A stretch of DNA of 64,000 nt, taken from the NCBI RefSeq assembly GCF_003254155.1, contig NZ_QKZI01000001.1, positions 124,001 through 188,000 on the forward strand, read 5' to 3'. Positions 36,787-45,281 of this stretch are shown piece by piece (position 1 is the stretch's first letter; each line of letters begins with the position of its first letter). The notes under the pieces were generated by a model. The model searched no databases and had not been told where the DNA came from. It saw only the letters and a program-made list of their open reading frames with translations. The stretch comes from Psychrobacillus insolitus (GTDB lineage Bacteria > Bacillota > Bacilli > Bacillales_A > Planococcaceae). A program made the position numbers and the translations under genes.

Positions 36787-36834
36787 TTTAGGGAGACTTA
36801 TAATGGAAAAAAACATACATGTATAGAGCTCTAT

Positions 36835-36865
36835 CCTTCTAATTGGGGATAGAGTTCTTTTTTTG
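36835..36865 (+). terminator. Terminator of the YhfH-like array
   Basis: AGAGCTCTATCC / GGATAGAGTTCT (one G-T pair) plus T7. Confidence 0.88.
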
Positions 36866-36981
36866 TATAACTATAAAAATAATAGGTTATACAAACAATT
36901 GGCATATGTTTTTTTCAGTGTTATTTTTGTTATAATAAGAAGTAATGCAAAACTTTCTATATTTTGGACAGACCAAGTTAA

Positions 36982-37028
36982 TTGACAATGATTGATTACT
37001 AAAATATAATTACTTACAAAAAGTAATC
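36982..37028 (+). promoter_or_regulatory. Perfect-consensus promoter with inverted-repeat operator, ribA-ribD operon
   Basis: TTGACA (36982) and TATAAT (37005) with exactly 17 bp between them. An inverted repeat ATTACTT-N5-AAGTAAT (37009-37027) covers the -10 edge and start point, and GATTACT (36994) adds a further half-site in the spacer. A perfect promoter under an overlapping operator suggests tight repression and strong induction. No FMN-riboswitch signature is present between here and the gene. Confidence 0.7.
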
Positions 37029-37091
37029 TATGTAGAATAGTATAGAAATAAAGTAGTATCCTACTTAATAGGGTAAAAAGGGGATTTTATA

Positions 37092-37841
37092 ATGGTAAAA
37101 ATAGAGGATGTTTCAACTGATGCAATTGATGTTTTAAAAGATAAAATACAACGTATAAAAACAGAGGAAGGTTCTATCTATTTAGTAGGACCAATTCGAC
37201 TTCCAGTTAATTTACACGGAGAAACGGTGACATTTCAATGGTACTGTTGGTTAAATAGTCAAGAAGAAACGGATGATATTCAACAAATTATCGATAACCT
37301 ATCATCTACTAATTTAGCAGAACATCAACAATCTAGTGTGCTTGTATATGGCGATTTTAAAAATGACGAAGATACACTTATTAGAATGCACTCCATTTGT
37401 CACACAGGAGATATTTTTGGAAGCAAGCGATGCGATTGCGGTTTCCAATTAAAACAATCTATGCAAATGATTGTTGACAATGGTTCGGGTGCATTGTTCT
37501 ATTTAGCAAATCATGAGGGACGAGGCATTGGGCTATTTAGTAAAGCGATGGCTTATATATTACAAGAAAATGGTTCAGATACAGTGGAAGCCAATGAAAA
37601 ACTTGGTTTTGTAGATGATTCAAGAAATTATAGCGATGCAATCGAAGTGTTAAAGGCAATGCGTTCAAAACCAGTGACATTAATCACGAATAATCCGAAA
37701 AAAGTAAAAGCGTTAAAAGATGCAGGATTGGCTCTTACTGGTCGCACGGAATTATGGGGAGATATTTCTGAATACAACGAAAAATATTTACAAACGAAAA
37801 TCAATCGTTCAGGGCATTTAGAGGAAGAAGGGACATTATAA
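37092..37841 (+). CDS. ribA: Stand-alone GTP cyclohydrolase II
   Basis: 249 residues. Opens GTP to 2,5-diamino-6-ribosylamino-pyrimidinone phosphate. The core is RMHSICHTGDIFGSKRCDCGFQL without its last residues counted: three Cys form the zinc site (near residues 103, 114, 116), followed by LANHEGRGIGLF and ITNNPKKVKAL. It lacks the RibB (DHBP synthase) half that B. subtilis RibA carries. AAAAGGGG precedes the ATG. It is first in an operon with ribD and a HAD phosphatase. Confidence 0.87.
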   Translation: MVKIEDVSTDAIDVLKDKIQRIKTEEGSIYLVGPIRLPVNLHGETVTFQWYCWLNSQEETDDIQQIIDNLSSTNLAEHQQSSVLVYGDFKNDEDTLIRMHSICHTGDIFGSKRCDCGFQLKQSMQMIVDNGSGALFYLANHEGRGIGLFSKAMAYILQENGSDTVEANEKLGFVDDSRNYSDAIEVLKAMRSKPVTLITNNPKKVKALKDAGLALTGRTELWGDISEYNEKYLQTKINRSGHLEEEGTL

Positions 37842-37842
37842 T

Positions 37843-38952
37843 ATGACGAATCATGCATTTTATATGGAGCTTGCAATCCAAAATGCACAAGCGATGAAAG
37901 GACAAACAGATCCCAATCCGCTTGTAGGAGCTGTCATTGTAAATGATTCTCGTATTGTCGGAATCGGTGCACATATGAAGACAGGGGAACCCCATGCTGA
38001 AATTCACGCAATTCGTATGGCAGGAGAAAAAGCGCAAGGGGCTACTATTTATGTAACCCTTGAGCCGTGTTCTCATCAAGGTAGAACAGGCCCTTGTGCT
38101 AGAGCAATTGTAGAAGCTGGTATTACAACAGTTGTTATTGCGACACTCGATCCAAATCCACTTGTTTCTGGTCGAGGAGTTAAAATTTTAGAAGATGCGG
38201 GAGTACAAGTTATTACCGGTATTTTAGAAGAAGACTCTCGTAAAATGAATGAAGTATTTAATAAATTCATTGTTGAAAAGACACCATTTGTTACATTGAA
38301 ATCTGGAATAACGTTAGACGGTAAAATTGCATCGCATGCTGCACATAGTAAATGGATTACATCAGCAGATGCAAGGGCTGATGTTCATCAGCTACGCACG
38401 GAAAATATGGCGATTTTAGTTGGGGTAAATACAGTAATCGAGGACAACCCTGAGTTAACTGCGCGTATCCCCAATGGCCGTAATCCACTACGTATCGTCT
38501 TAGATTCGACACTTAAAATTCCACTAGCTGCAAAAGTGGTGACGGATAAATTAGCGGATACATGGATTTTCACCAGTGCTCATTATGATCAAGAAAAGAA
38601 AGAAGCACTTGAAAATCTAGGATTGACTATTTTCCATACAACGGACTTAAAACATGTAGATGTAAAAGAAGTGGTGCAAATATTGGGTGAAAAATCGATC
38701 TCTTCTCTATTAATTGAAGGCGGAGGGACGATCAATGCTGCGTTTTTAGAAAATCAATTAATTGATAAAGCCGTTATTTATATTGCACCGAAGTTAATAG
38801 GTGGAAAAACTGCGCCTACTTTCATGGAAGGCACAGGAATAGAGTTAATGAGCGACGCTGTAGAGTTAGTAGATACAGACATTCAAAAAATTGGGAAAGA
38901 CTTTAAGTTTGTAGGATACCCAAGCTACAAACAAGAAAAAGTAGAGGGATAA
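37843..38952 (+). CDS. ribD: Riboflavin-type pyrimidine deaminase/reductase RibD
   Basis: 369 residues, bifunctional. The N-terminal CMP/dCMP-type deaminase has zinc ligands HAEIHA (near residue 49) and EPCSHQGRTGPCARA (near 74-88). The C-terminal reductase starts around residue 147 with FVTLKSGITLDGKIA and includes SSLLIEGGGTINAAFL. The ATG begins 1 bp after the ribA stop. No ribE, ribB or ribH accompanies it, which is unusual for ribD. Confidence 0.9.
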   Translation: MTNHAFYMELAIQNAQAMKGQTDPNPLVGAVIVNDSRIVGIGAHMKTGEPHAEIHAIRMAGEKAQGATIYVTLEPCSHQGRTGPCARAIVEAGITTVVIATLDPNPLVSGRGVKILEDAGVQVITGILEEDSRKMNEVFNKFIVEKTPFVTLKSGITLDGKIASHAAHSKWITSADARADVHQLRTENMAILVGVNTVIEDNPELTARIPNGRNPLRIVLDSTLKIPLAAKVVTDKLADTWIFTSAHYDQEKKEALENLGLTIFHTTDLKHVDVKEVVQILGEKSISSLLIEGGGTINAAFLENQLIDKAVIYIAPKLIGGKTAPTFMEGTGIELMSDAVELVDTDIQKIGKDFKFVGYPSYKQEKVEG

Positions 38953-38953
38953 A

Positions 38954-39514
38954 ATGATGCGATTTGGTTTTGATATTGACGATACATTGATTAATCTAAG
39001 AGAACACGCTTTTCATTTATACAATAAAAAACTAGGCCAAGATGTTGCTTTAGAGCAATTTAATGCATTAAATAAAGTGGAAATACATGACTTATTTGGC
39101 ATGACTCGTGAAGAAGGCTCGAAGATGTGGGTAGACACATTAGAAGAAACGTATTATACAGATTGTCCTGCATATCCAGATGCTGTAGAAACATTGCAAG
39201 ATTTGATCAAACAAGGCCATGAAGTATACTATATTACTGCAAGACCAGCAGAACACGGGGAACGAACAATGAAATGGTTAGTCGAACAAGGCTTCCCTAT
39301 GAAAGAAAGTCGTTTCTACTGTGGCATGAAAGACCAAGAAAAAGTGAATATCATTCGGGAACTACAGTTAGATTTTTATTTTGATGACAAACCAGCTGTA
39401 TTAAATACACTAACAGACGATACATTACGCGTATTTGTGAAAGATCAGTCGTACAATCAAGAATTAGAAATTCCAAGAATAACAAACTGGGCGGAATTGA
39501 AAGAACTAATCTAG
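38954..39514 (+). CDS. HAD-family phosphatase, NT5C/YqfW-like
   Basis: 186 residues. HAD motif I FDIDDTL (residues 6-12; nucleophile and acid Asp), motif II ITAR (near 94) and motif III region DFYFDDKPAVLNTL (near 138). The layout is that of the 5'(3')-deoxyribonucleotidase/YqfW group. It starts 2 bp after ribD (ATG 38954; ATG 38957 has better spacing from GAGGG). In this operon its likely substrate is the RibD product, which needs dephosphorylation before lumazine synthesis; that is inference. Confidence 0.75.
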   Translation: MMRFGFDIDDTLINLREHAFHLYNKKLGQDVALEQFNALNKVEIHDLFGMTREEGSKMWVDTLEETYYTDCPAYPDAVETLQDLIKQGHEVYYITARPAEHGERTMKWLVEQGFPMKESRFYCGMKDQEKVNIIRELQLDFYFDDKPAVLNTLTDDTLRVFVKDQSYNQELEIPRITNWAELKELI

Positions 39515-39535
39515 TAGAAATATTTAAGGCATTTC

Positions 39536-39564
39536 TCATATTTCCCATTGTCCAATCATAAGTT
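39536..39564 (+). promoter_or_regulatory. Candidate sigma-E promoter of the SpoVID-like gene
   Basis: TCATATT and CATAAGTT are 14 bp apart, close to the sigma-E pattern (ATATT-type -35, CATAcanT -10). B. subtilis spoVID is sigma-E dependent. The -10 match is imperfect (6 of 8 conserved positions by eye). Confidence 0.4.
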
Positions 39565-39588
39565 GTCCTATATGAAGGAGGATGACTT

Positions 39589-40245
39589 ATGGAAGTAAAA
39601 ACATGGGATGTAAAAGAACAGTTTCTTTTTCCTCAAAGTTTCGGCATACCAAAAGATATAAAAGACGCGGTGGTAACACCTCAGATTGAGCAAAAAGAAA
39701 CAGATGATAGCATTCAAATTGTAGGTATATATCACATCACCTGCCATGTGGAGTTTGAAGAGGGTGAACATACACATCATGGTGAAAGTGAATTCACACA
39801 AATTGAAGATCTAGATGTACAAGGGGAAATAGGTTACTTTGAATACGCTGTGCCGATGAGTGTGGAAATTTTAAAAAGTAAAGTAGAGCCGGGAAGTTCA
39901 CCGACTTTAAACGTGCAGCAAATTAAATATAAAACAGCAGAACATGCATCGATTGAAATTAGTTGGTCCGTTCAATGTGAATTTGAAACGGCAAAACCAG
40001 TTGTACTAGAAATGCCTAAACTAGAAGTTGACGTACCCAAAAAAGAAGTTGAAATGCCTAAACAAGAAGTAGAAATACCCAATCAAGAAATTGAAGTTCA
40101 AGCAGTGGAAGAAGCGATTGTGATTCCTCAAGAACAATCGGAGCTTCAATTCATTTTTGACTTGGACGATGGGTATACAAAGCATACTTTCCCATCAAAT
40201 AATATCCTTGTAAAGCAAAAAGCAGATGAAGCACAGCAAGACTAG
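39589..40245 (+). CDS. spoVID: SpoVID-like spore coat morphogenesis protein, short form
   Basis: 218 residues. The first about 125 resemble the SpoVID N-terminal domain (FPQSFGIPKDIKDAVVTPQI, IVGIYHITCHVEF, YAVPMSVEILKSKV). An acidic repeat-rich tail with E-x-P motifs (KKEVEMPKQEVEIPNQEIEV) and an LQFIFDLDD segment follow. The C-terminal LysM of B. subtilis SpoVID is missing. The location between hemL and valS is that of spoVID, and a sigma-E-like promoter precedes it. The 3' end overlaps a minus-strand gene by 51 bp. Confidence 0.6.
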   Translation: MEVKTWDVKEQFLFPQSFGIPKDIKDAVVTPQIEQKETDDSIQIVGIYHITCHVEFEEGEHTHHGESEFTQIEDLDVQGEIGYFEYAVPMSVEILKSKVEPGSSPTLNVQQIKYKTAEHASIEISWSVQCEFETAKPVVLEMPKLEVDVPKKEVEMPKQEVEIPNQEIEVQAVEEAIVIPQEQSELQFIFDLDDGYTKHTFPSNNILVKQKADEAQQD

Positions 40246-40389
40246 TAAAATAAAGTCACCGGTTGTCGGGACGATTAATACACGTATTAACTGAAATGCA
40301 CTAAGTGGGATGATGAAGCCTTTACAATAAAATCGTGTTTTCCGTAGCCAATCGGGTAGCAAATACGGGTTATACCCTTTTCGTTTCAT
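40195..40389 (-). CDS. Small membrane protein, unknown
   Basis: 64 residues: a basic, aromatic N-terminus (MKRKGYNPYLLPDWLRKTRF) followed by two hydrophobic segments (about residues 22-40 and 44-62). A strong AAAGGAG lies 9 bp before the ATG on the minus strand. It is divergent from the valS leader and overlaps the SpoVID-like gene tail to tail. I regard it as a real gene because of the ribosome site and membrane topology; the function is unknown. Confidence 0.65.
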   Translation of the reverse strand: MKRKGYNPYLLPDWLRKTRFYCKGFIIPLSAFQLIRVLIVPTTGDFILLVLLCFICFLLYKDII

Positions 40390-40413
40390 ATCTATATTCT
40401 CCTTTCGATAGAC

Positions 40414-40443
40414 TTGACGTTAAATAGGTGTATTAGGTACAAT
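40414..40443 (+). promoter_or_regulatory. Promoter of valS
   Basis: TTGACG and TACAAT with an 18-bp spacer. It starts the long T-box leader; the start point would be near 40450. Confidence 0.7.
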
Positions 40444-40482
40444 AAGACTAATTGAAATGCGCCTTGGCGTATAATTAAATAT

Positions 40483-40730
40483 AGGATGTGTTGAGTGGGA
40501 AGAGTAAAATGACTTGATTATCAACAGAAAGGAAACAATTTGCTGAAATGTTTCCGTTAGTCAGCTTTTGAAAGTAGCCCAGGAGCAGTTTTTGTGAACT
40601 TCTAGTAGCAAAATTCCGGTTTGAAGCCGTTATCTAATTGAGAGCGTGATGTGTAATTTTTGCATCTGCGAATAAAGGTGGTACCGCGAACAAACTCCTT
40701 CGTCCTTTAATGACGATGGGAGTTTTTTTA
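40483..40730 (+). promoter_or_regulatory. T-box leader of valS
   Basis: The conserved T-box antiterminator sequence AAAGGTGGTACCGCG (40674-40688) is preceded by about 190 nt of structured leader. It is followed by the competing terminator (40692-40729, AAACTCC..GGGAGTTT plus T7). Uncharged tRNA-Val is expected to allow read-through. GTA triplets near 40574 and 40605 are possible specifier codons; I could not assign which. Confidence 0.92.
40692..40729 (+). terminator. T-box terminator of valS
   Basis: AAACTCC and GGGAGTTT arms with an inner CGTC/GACG helix, then T7. It overlaps the end of the T-box antiterminator. Confidence 0.88.
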
Positions 40731-40770
40731 TATTCACCAAAAGATACATATCGGACTAGCAAAAGCAGCC

Positions 40771-40801
40771 TTGCCTGTCGGGGCATAATAGGCGCTTACG
40801 C
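40771..40801 (-). repeat. Half-copy of the sdhB-ysmA intergenic repeat
   Basis: TGTCGGG and ATAGGCGCTTACGC, with a short variable spacer, match the reverse complement of the left arm of the repeat at 10444-10472. It lies between the T-box terminator and the valS ribosome site. Confidence 0.5.
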
Positions 40802-40823
40802 TTTTCGGAATAGGAGGAACAAG

Positions 40824-43475
40824 ATGATGACAAATGAACAACCAACAACGATGCCAACTAAATACGATCCACAAACGATTGAAAAAGGGCGCTATGAGTG
40901 GTGGCTTGAAGGGAAATTCTTCGAAGCCCATCCAGAAAGCGAAAAAGAACCGTACACAATCGTTATTCCACCACCAAATGTAACAGGGAAATTACACTTA
41001 GGTCACGCTTGGGATACCGCATTGCAAGATATTATGACTCGTATGAAACGTATGCAAGGATATGATGTACTTTGGCTTCCTGGTATGGACCATGCAGGTA
41101 TTGCAACACAAGCAAAAGTAGAAGAAAAACTACGCGCTGAAAACATTTCAAGATATGATCTAGGTCGCGAAAAATTTGTAGAAGAAACATGGAAATGGAA
41201 AGAAGAGTACGCAGGTCATATTCGTACACAATGGTCAAAACTTGGCCTAGGTCTAGATTATTCTCGTGAACGTTTCACATTAGATGAAGGATTATCAAAT
41301 GCTGTAAAAGAAGTATTCGTAAAATTGTATAATAAGAAACTAATTTACCGCGGCGAATATATCATTAACTGGGATCCTGCAACGAAAACAGCACTTTCTG
41401 ATATTGAAGTAATCCATAAGGATGTACAGGGTGCATTCTATCATATGCATTACCCACTAGCAGATGGTACTGGAACAATCGACGTTGCGACAACTCGCCC
41501 GGAAACAATGCTTGGAGATACTGCTGTTGCTGTACATCCAGAAGATGAACGCTACAAACATTTAATCGGAAAAACAGTTATGCTTCCGATTGTTAATCGT
41601 GAAATTCCAATTGTTGGCGATGATTACGTAGATATGGAATTTGGTAGTGGAGCAGTTAAAATTACACCTGCACATGACCCGAATGACTTTGAAATTGGTA
41701 ACCGTCATAATTTACAACGTATTTTGGTTATGAATGAAGACGGTACAATGAATAGAAACGCTGGTATCTACGATGGAATGGACCGTTTTGATTGCCGTAA
41801 AAAAATCGTAAAAGATTTACAAGATGCAGGTATTTTATTCAAAATTGAAGATCATTTACATTCTGTAGGACATTCAGAGCGTAGTGGAGCAGTTGTAGAA
41901 CCGTATTTGTCTACACAATGGTTTGTGAAAATGCAACCACTTGCAGAAGAAGCGATTAAGTTACAAGAAACGGAAGGTAAAGTAAACTTTGTACCAGATC
42001 GTTTTGAGAAAACGTACTTACGCTGGATGGAAAATGTACATGACTGGTGTATTTCTCGTCAATTATGGTGGGGACATCGAATTCCTGCTTGGTACCATAA
42101 AGAAACAGGAGAAATATATGTAGGACATGAAGCTCCAGCAGACGCTGAAAACTGGGATCAAGATAACGATGTTTTAGATACTTGGTTCTCTTCTGCACTA
42201 TGGCCTTTCTCAACACTAGGCTGGCCAGATGGTGAAAACGAAGAGTTTAAAAAGTATTACCCAACGAATGCACTAGTAACTGGTTATGACATTATATTCT
42301 TCTGGGTTTCTCGTATGATTTTCCAAGGAATTGAATTTACAGGAACACGTCCGTTCGATGATGTTCTTATTCATGGTCTAGTGCGTGCAGAAGACGGCCG
42401 TAAGATGTCGAAATCGCTAGGCAATGGTATTGACCCAATGGACGTAATTGACCAATATGGTGCCGATTCATTACGCTATTTCTTAAGTACTGGTTCATCT
42501 CCAGGGCAAGATTTGCGTTACTCTACGGAAAAAGTAGAAGCAGTTTGGAACTTTGCCAATAAAATTTGGAATGCGTCTCGTTTTGCATTGATGAATATGG
42601 ACGGCTTGAAGTTTGAAGAAATTAACTTGGACGGCAAAAAGTCAGTTGCAGATGCATGGATTTTAACTCGTTTGAACGAAACAATCGAACAAGTTACAAG
42701 ACTTTCTGAAAGATATGAGTTCGGTGAAGTAGGTCGTGCGCTTTACAACTTTATCTGGGATGACTTCTGTGACTGGTACATCGAAATGTCGAAACTTCCG
42801 CTAAATGGGGAAGACGAAGAAGCAAAACTCATGACTCGTTCGGTACTTGCGTATGTATTAGACAACACTATGCGTTTATTACACCCATTCATGCCATTTA
42901 TCACAGAAGAAATTTGGCAAAACCTTCCGCATGAAGGGGAATCAATTACAGTAGCTGCTTGGCCAACTGTAAACGAATCACTGTCAAACAAAGAAGAAGC
43001 TGCTAGCATGAAATTACTTGCTGAAATCATTCGTTCTGTTCGTAACATCCGTTCAGAAGTACAAACACCAATGAGCAAAAAAGTGCCATTGTACATTTCA
43101 GCGAAGGATGCAGATACATTGGCAGTATTAGAAGCAAATGCAAAATACTTAGATCGTTTCTGTAATCCAGAACCTCTTGTGATTGGACAAGGTATTGAAG
43201 CACCAGGGCAATCGATGTCTGCAGTAGTAACGGGAGCAGTATTATATCTTCCATTACAAGGATTAATCGATATTGATGCAGAAAGAGCGCGTCTTGAAAA
43301 AGAATTAGAGAAGTGGGCAAAAGAAGTGAAGTTAGTTCAAGGGAAACTATCGAATGAACGCTTTGTTTCAAAAGCACCAGAAGCCGTAGTAGCAGAAGAA
43401 CGTGCAAAAGAACAAGATTATAGAGAAAAACATGCGATCGTGTTGAGTCGCATAGAAGAACTTAAAAATATTTAA
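40824..43475 (+). CDS. valS: Valyl-tRNA synthetase
   Basis: Class I synthetase, 883 residues from ATG 40824, 6 bp after AGGAGG (ATG 40827 is equally possible); the frame extends back into the T-box terminator. HIGH-type [16 protein letters not shown] (near residue 46), the editing domain with [29 protein letters not shown] (KMSKS, near 528), the anticodon-binding domain and a C-terminal coiled coil ([20 protein letters not shown]) are present. Regulated by the T box upstream. Confidence 0.97.
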   Translation: MMTNEQPTTMPTKYDPQTIEKGRYEWWLEGKFFEAHPESEKEPYTIVIPPPNVTGKLHLGHAWDTALQDIMTRMKRMQGYDVLWLPGMDHAGIATQAKVEEKLRAENISRYDLGREKFVEETWKWKEEYAGHIRTQWSKLGLGLDYSRERFTLDEGLSNAVKEVFVKLYNKKLIYRGEYIINWDPATKTALSDIEVIHKDVQGAFYHMHYPLADGTGTIDVATTRPETMLGDTAVAVHPEDERYKHLIGKTVMLPIVNREIPIVGDDYVDMEFGSGAVKITPAHDPNDFEIGNRHNLQRILVMNEDGTMNRNAGIYDGMDRFDCRKKIVKDLQDAGILFKIEDHLHSVGHSERSGAVVEPYLSTQWFVKMQPLAEEAIKLQETEGKVNFVPDRFEKTYLRWMENVHDWCISRQLWWGHRIPAWYHKETGEIYVGHEAPADAENWDQDNDVLDTWFSSALWPFSTLGWPDGENEEFKKYYPTNALVTGYDIIFFWVSRMIFQGIEFTGTRPFDDVLIHGLVRAEDGRKMSKSLGNGIDPMDVIDQYGADSLRYFLSTGSSPGQDLRYSTEKVEAVWNFANKIWNASRFALMNMDGLKFEEINLDGKKSVADAWILTRLNETIEQVTRLSERYEFGEVGRALYNFIWDDFCDWYIEMSKLPLNGEDEEAKLMTRSVLAYVLDNTMRLLHPFMPFITEEIWQNLPHEGESITVAAWPTVNESLSNKEEAASMKLLAEIIRSVRNIRSEVQTPMSKKVPLYISAKDADTLAVLEANAKYLDRFCNPEPLVIGQGIEAPGQSMSAVVTGAVLYLPLQGLIDIDAERARLEKELEKWAKEVKLVQGKLSNERFVSKAPEAVVAEERAKEQDYREKHAIVLSRIEELKNI

Positions 43476-43483
43476 TATTAAAA

Positions 43484-43525
43484 TAAGAGTGCAGCCGAAT
43501 GTAATATTCGGTTGCACTCTTCTTC
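43484..43525. terminator. Bidirectional terminator between valS and the ATP-grasp pair
   Basis: AAGAGTGCAGCCGAAT / ATTCGGTTGCACTCTT (one G-T pair), with A/T-rich flanks on both sides. It serves convergent genes. Confidence 0.85.
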
Positions 43526-43528
43526 ATT

Positions 43529-44320
43529 TCAAGTAATTTCTTGACGTATATACTCCATAATAGAAACTGCAATATCTTTTCCGGTTGTTTCATAATAAGA
43601 TCTAGCTCCAACTGGATCTTCTATTTCATTGAACAGCCAATTTCCGTCAGGGAGTAGTAAAAAGTCGATTCCGATGTAGTCGCTTTTTAGAGCAAGTGCA
43701 ATTTTTTCGACTTCTGCAAGTTGCTTTGCGTCTAACGAATAGGGTTCGACTGTGCCGCCTAGGGTGAAGTTCGATTTAAAGCTATCTTTTCCTCCAATAC
43801 GTTTAACTGCGCCAATCACTTCCTTGCCGAGCATGAATACACGGATATCCGTTGCGTTAGATTCGATAAATGGTTGTGCAATGATTGTTTGATCTGGGTG
43901 ATTACTCATAAACTCTTCTGCATTTACTAGAGAATTAACCAGTTCTACTTGTGAGCCGCCGTGTCCGTCCACTGTTTTTAAGACTATAGGGAATTCCCGA
44001 AGATTAGTAGCTGCTAGAATTTTTCTTGTTGGCACTGTAGCTATTCCTAATAGTTGAACAAGTTGAATGGCTTTCCATTTATCATTGGCGATGACGTTTA
44101 CTTCTGCCCGATTGAACATTGGGATATTGCGTTGTTCTAATTCTTTTGCTAGTTTGGGATTTCTTGCTCGAAAGAAAAAGAAGTCTGAATCTGGAATTTG
44201 TTGTTTGTCATCGATTACGCTTAACTCGATGTTATTTGACTTCGCTGCTTGAATGAGTAGGTTGATAAATCCTTGGTTTCGTTGGATTTCGTTTAATTCG
44301 TATATAAGCAAGCCTTTCAT
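43529..44320 (-). CDS. RimK-type ATP-grasp ligase, second of pair
   Basis: 263 residues. ATP-grasp fold of the RimK/glutathione-synthase group: FPIVLKTVDGHGGSQVELV (nucleotide loop, about residue 110), DIRVFMLGKEVIGAVKR (about 157) and DFLLLPDGNWLFNEIEDPVGARS (metal-binding E/N pair, about 217). Such enzymes join an amine to a carboxylate using ATP, often adding an amino acid to a peptide or small molecule. It overlaps the partner gene by 4 bp. Substrate unknown. Confidence 0.8.
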   Translation of the reverse strand: MKGLLIYELNEIQRNQGFINLLIQAAKSNNIELSVIDDKQQIPDSDFFFFRARNPKLAKELEQRNIPMFNRAEVNVIANDKWKAIQLVQLLGIATVPTRKILAATNLREFPIVLKTVDGHGGSQVELVNSLVNAEEFMSNHPDQTIIAQPFIESNATDIRVFMLGKEVIGAVKRIGGKDSFKSNFTLGGTVEPYSLDAKQLAEVEKIALALKSDYIGIDFLLLPDGNWLFNEIEDPVGARSYYETTGKDIAVSIMEYIRQEIT

Positions 44321-45195
44321 ATAGTAACAGCTCCAACCTTTGAAAGGATGTAGGAAATCATCGCGTCGCCTACATTTATGCCTGTTACATTATACAAGTT
44401 ACGAATATGGGCAGCGCCGTTCACTTCACAAACTAGCGGCTCTTCGTTTTCTCCAAACAGTAAATCAACTCCAGCAAACTCTGCACCAAGTACTCTCGCT
44501 GCATCTAGGGCTACTTCTTTTTGGCGATCCGTCAGCGTAATAACAGATGCGGTACCACCATTTGTAATATTCGCACGGAAATCTGTTTCGGAATGGCGAT
44601 ACATGCAAGCAATTACTTGTCCTCCCACTACATTGACGCGAATATCGCGACCTTGACTGGAAGCGATGAATTCTTGAAAAATATATTCTATGCCATTTAG
44701 TTGTTCTACTTTTTCATAAAACTGTTCTTCCGTTTCGATTAAATAGACTTTCATGCCAAATGACCCGTGTGCTTCTTTCATAATCATCGGCAAGCCTAGA
44801 GTATCTAGTACGTTTTCGTAGTATCCGGAATGTTGAATAGTGAATTTGGCATATACTTTTGGAGCAATGATTGTTCTCGGCATGGGAATATTGTTTTGTG
44901 CGAGTATCATATATTGACGGGCTTTATTGTCACAAGTTTCAATCACGTCTGGATCATTGAAAACTGGAATGCCTTGGTTTTTTAGGAACTTGCCTAGTAA
45001 TATATCTTTATCCAAAAATACAACAAAATCCGGCTTGTTTTGTAGACCTAGTTGTACGTCCATTAGTACTTCATAGTTTTTTAGAACTGTCGCGTGAATA
45101 CCTTGTCTTTCTGCTGCCTCTTTTAGGAGCAGTGCTTGATCGATGAATTTTTCGGATGTAAGACTGCCATTGTATACGATCCAACATGTTTGCAT
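44317..45195 (-). CDS. RimK-type ATP-grasp ligase, first of pair
   Basis: 292 residues from the minus-strand ATG at 45195, 7 bp after TTGGAGG; the frame is open further upstream without a site. LPMIMKEAHGSFGMKVYLIE (about residue 140), DIRVNVVGGQVIACMYRH (about 188) and AGVDLLFGENEEPLVCEVNGAAHIRN (about 245) mark the ATP-grasp core. Paralogue of the next gene, to which it is coupled by an ATGA overlap. The pair may form a heterodimer or act in sequence. It lies between valS and folC, which are neighbours in B. subtilis, so it is an insertion. Confidence 0.8.
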   Translation of the reverse strand: MQTCWIVYNGSLTSEKFIDQALLLKEAAERQGIHATVLKNYEVLMDVQLGLQNKPDFVVFLDKDILLGKFLKNQGIPVFNDPDVIETCDNKARQYMILAQNNIPMPRTIIAPKVYAKFTIQHSGYYENVLDTLGLPMIMKEAHGSFGMKVYLIETEEQFYEKVEQLNGIEYIFQEFIASSQGRDIRVNVVGGQVIACMYRHSETDFRANITNGGTASVITLTDRQKEVALDAARVLGAEFAGVDLLFGENEEPLVCEVNGAAHIRNLYNVTGINVGDAMISYILSKVGAVTI

Positions 45196-45216
45196 AGTTT
45201 TACCTCCAAGAGTGCG

Positions 45217-45225
45217 TGTTATAAT
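45217..45225 (+). promoter_or_regulatory. Extended -10 promoter of folC
   Basis: TGTTATAAT, an extended consensus -10, 56 bp before folC; no convincing -35. It lies in the divergent spacer with the ATP-grasp operon. Confidence 0.5.
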
Positions 45226-45281
45226 TGTATTTACAAGATAGTTTAGCATGAAAATAACGATGACGGAATAGGGTGAAGTAA

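Noticed and set aside
36866-37091. FMN riboswitch upstream of ribA
   Set aside because: Searched for the RFN landmark segments; none are present, and a perfect promoter plus short leader occupies the space.
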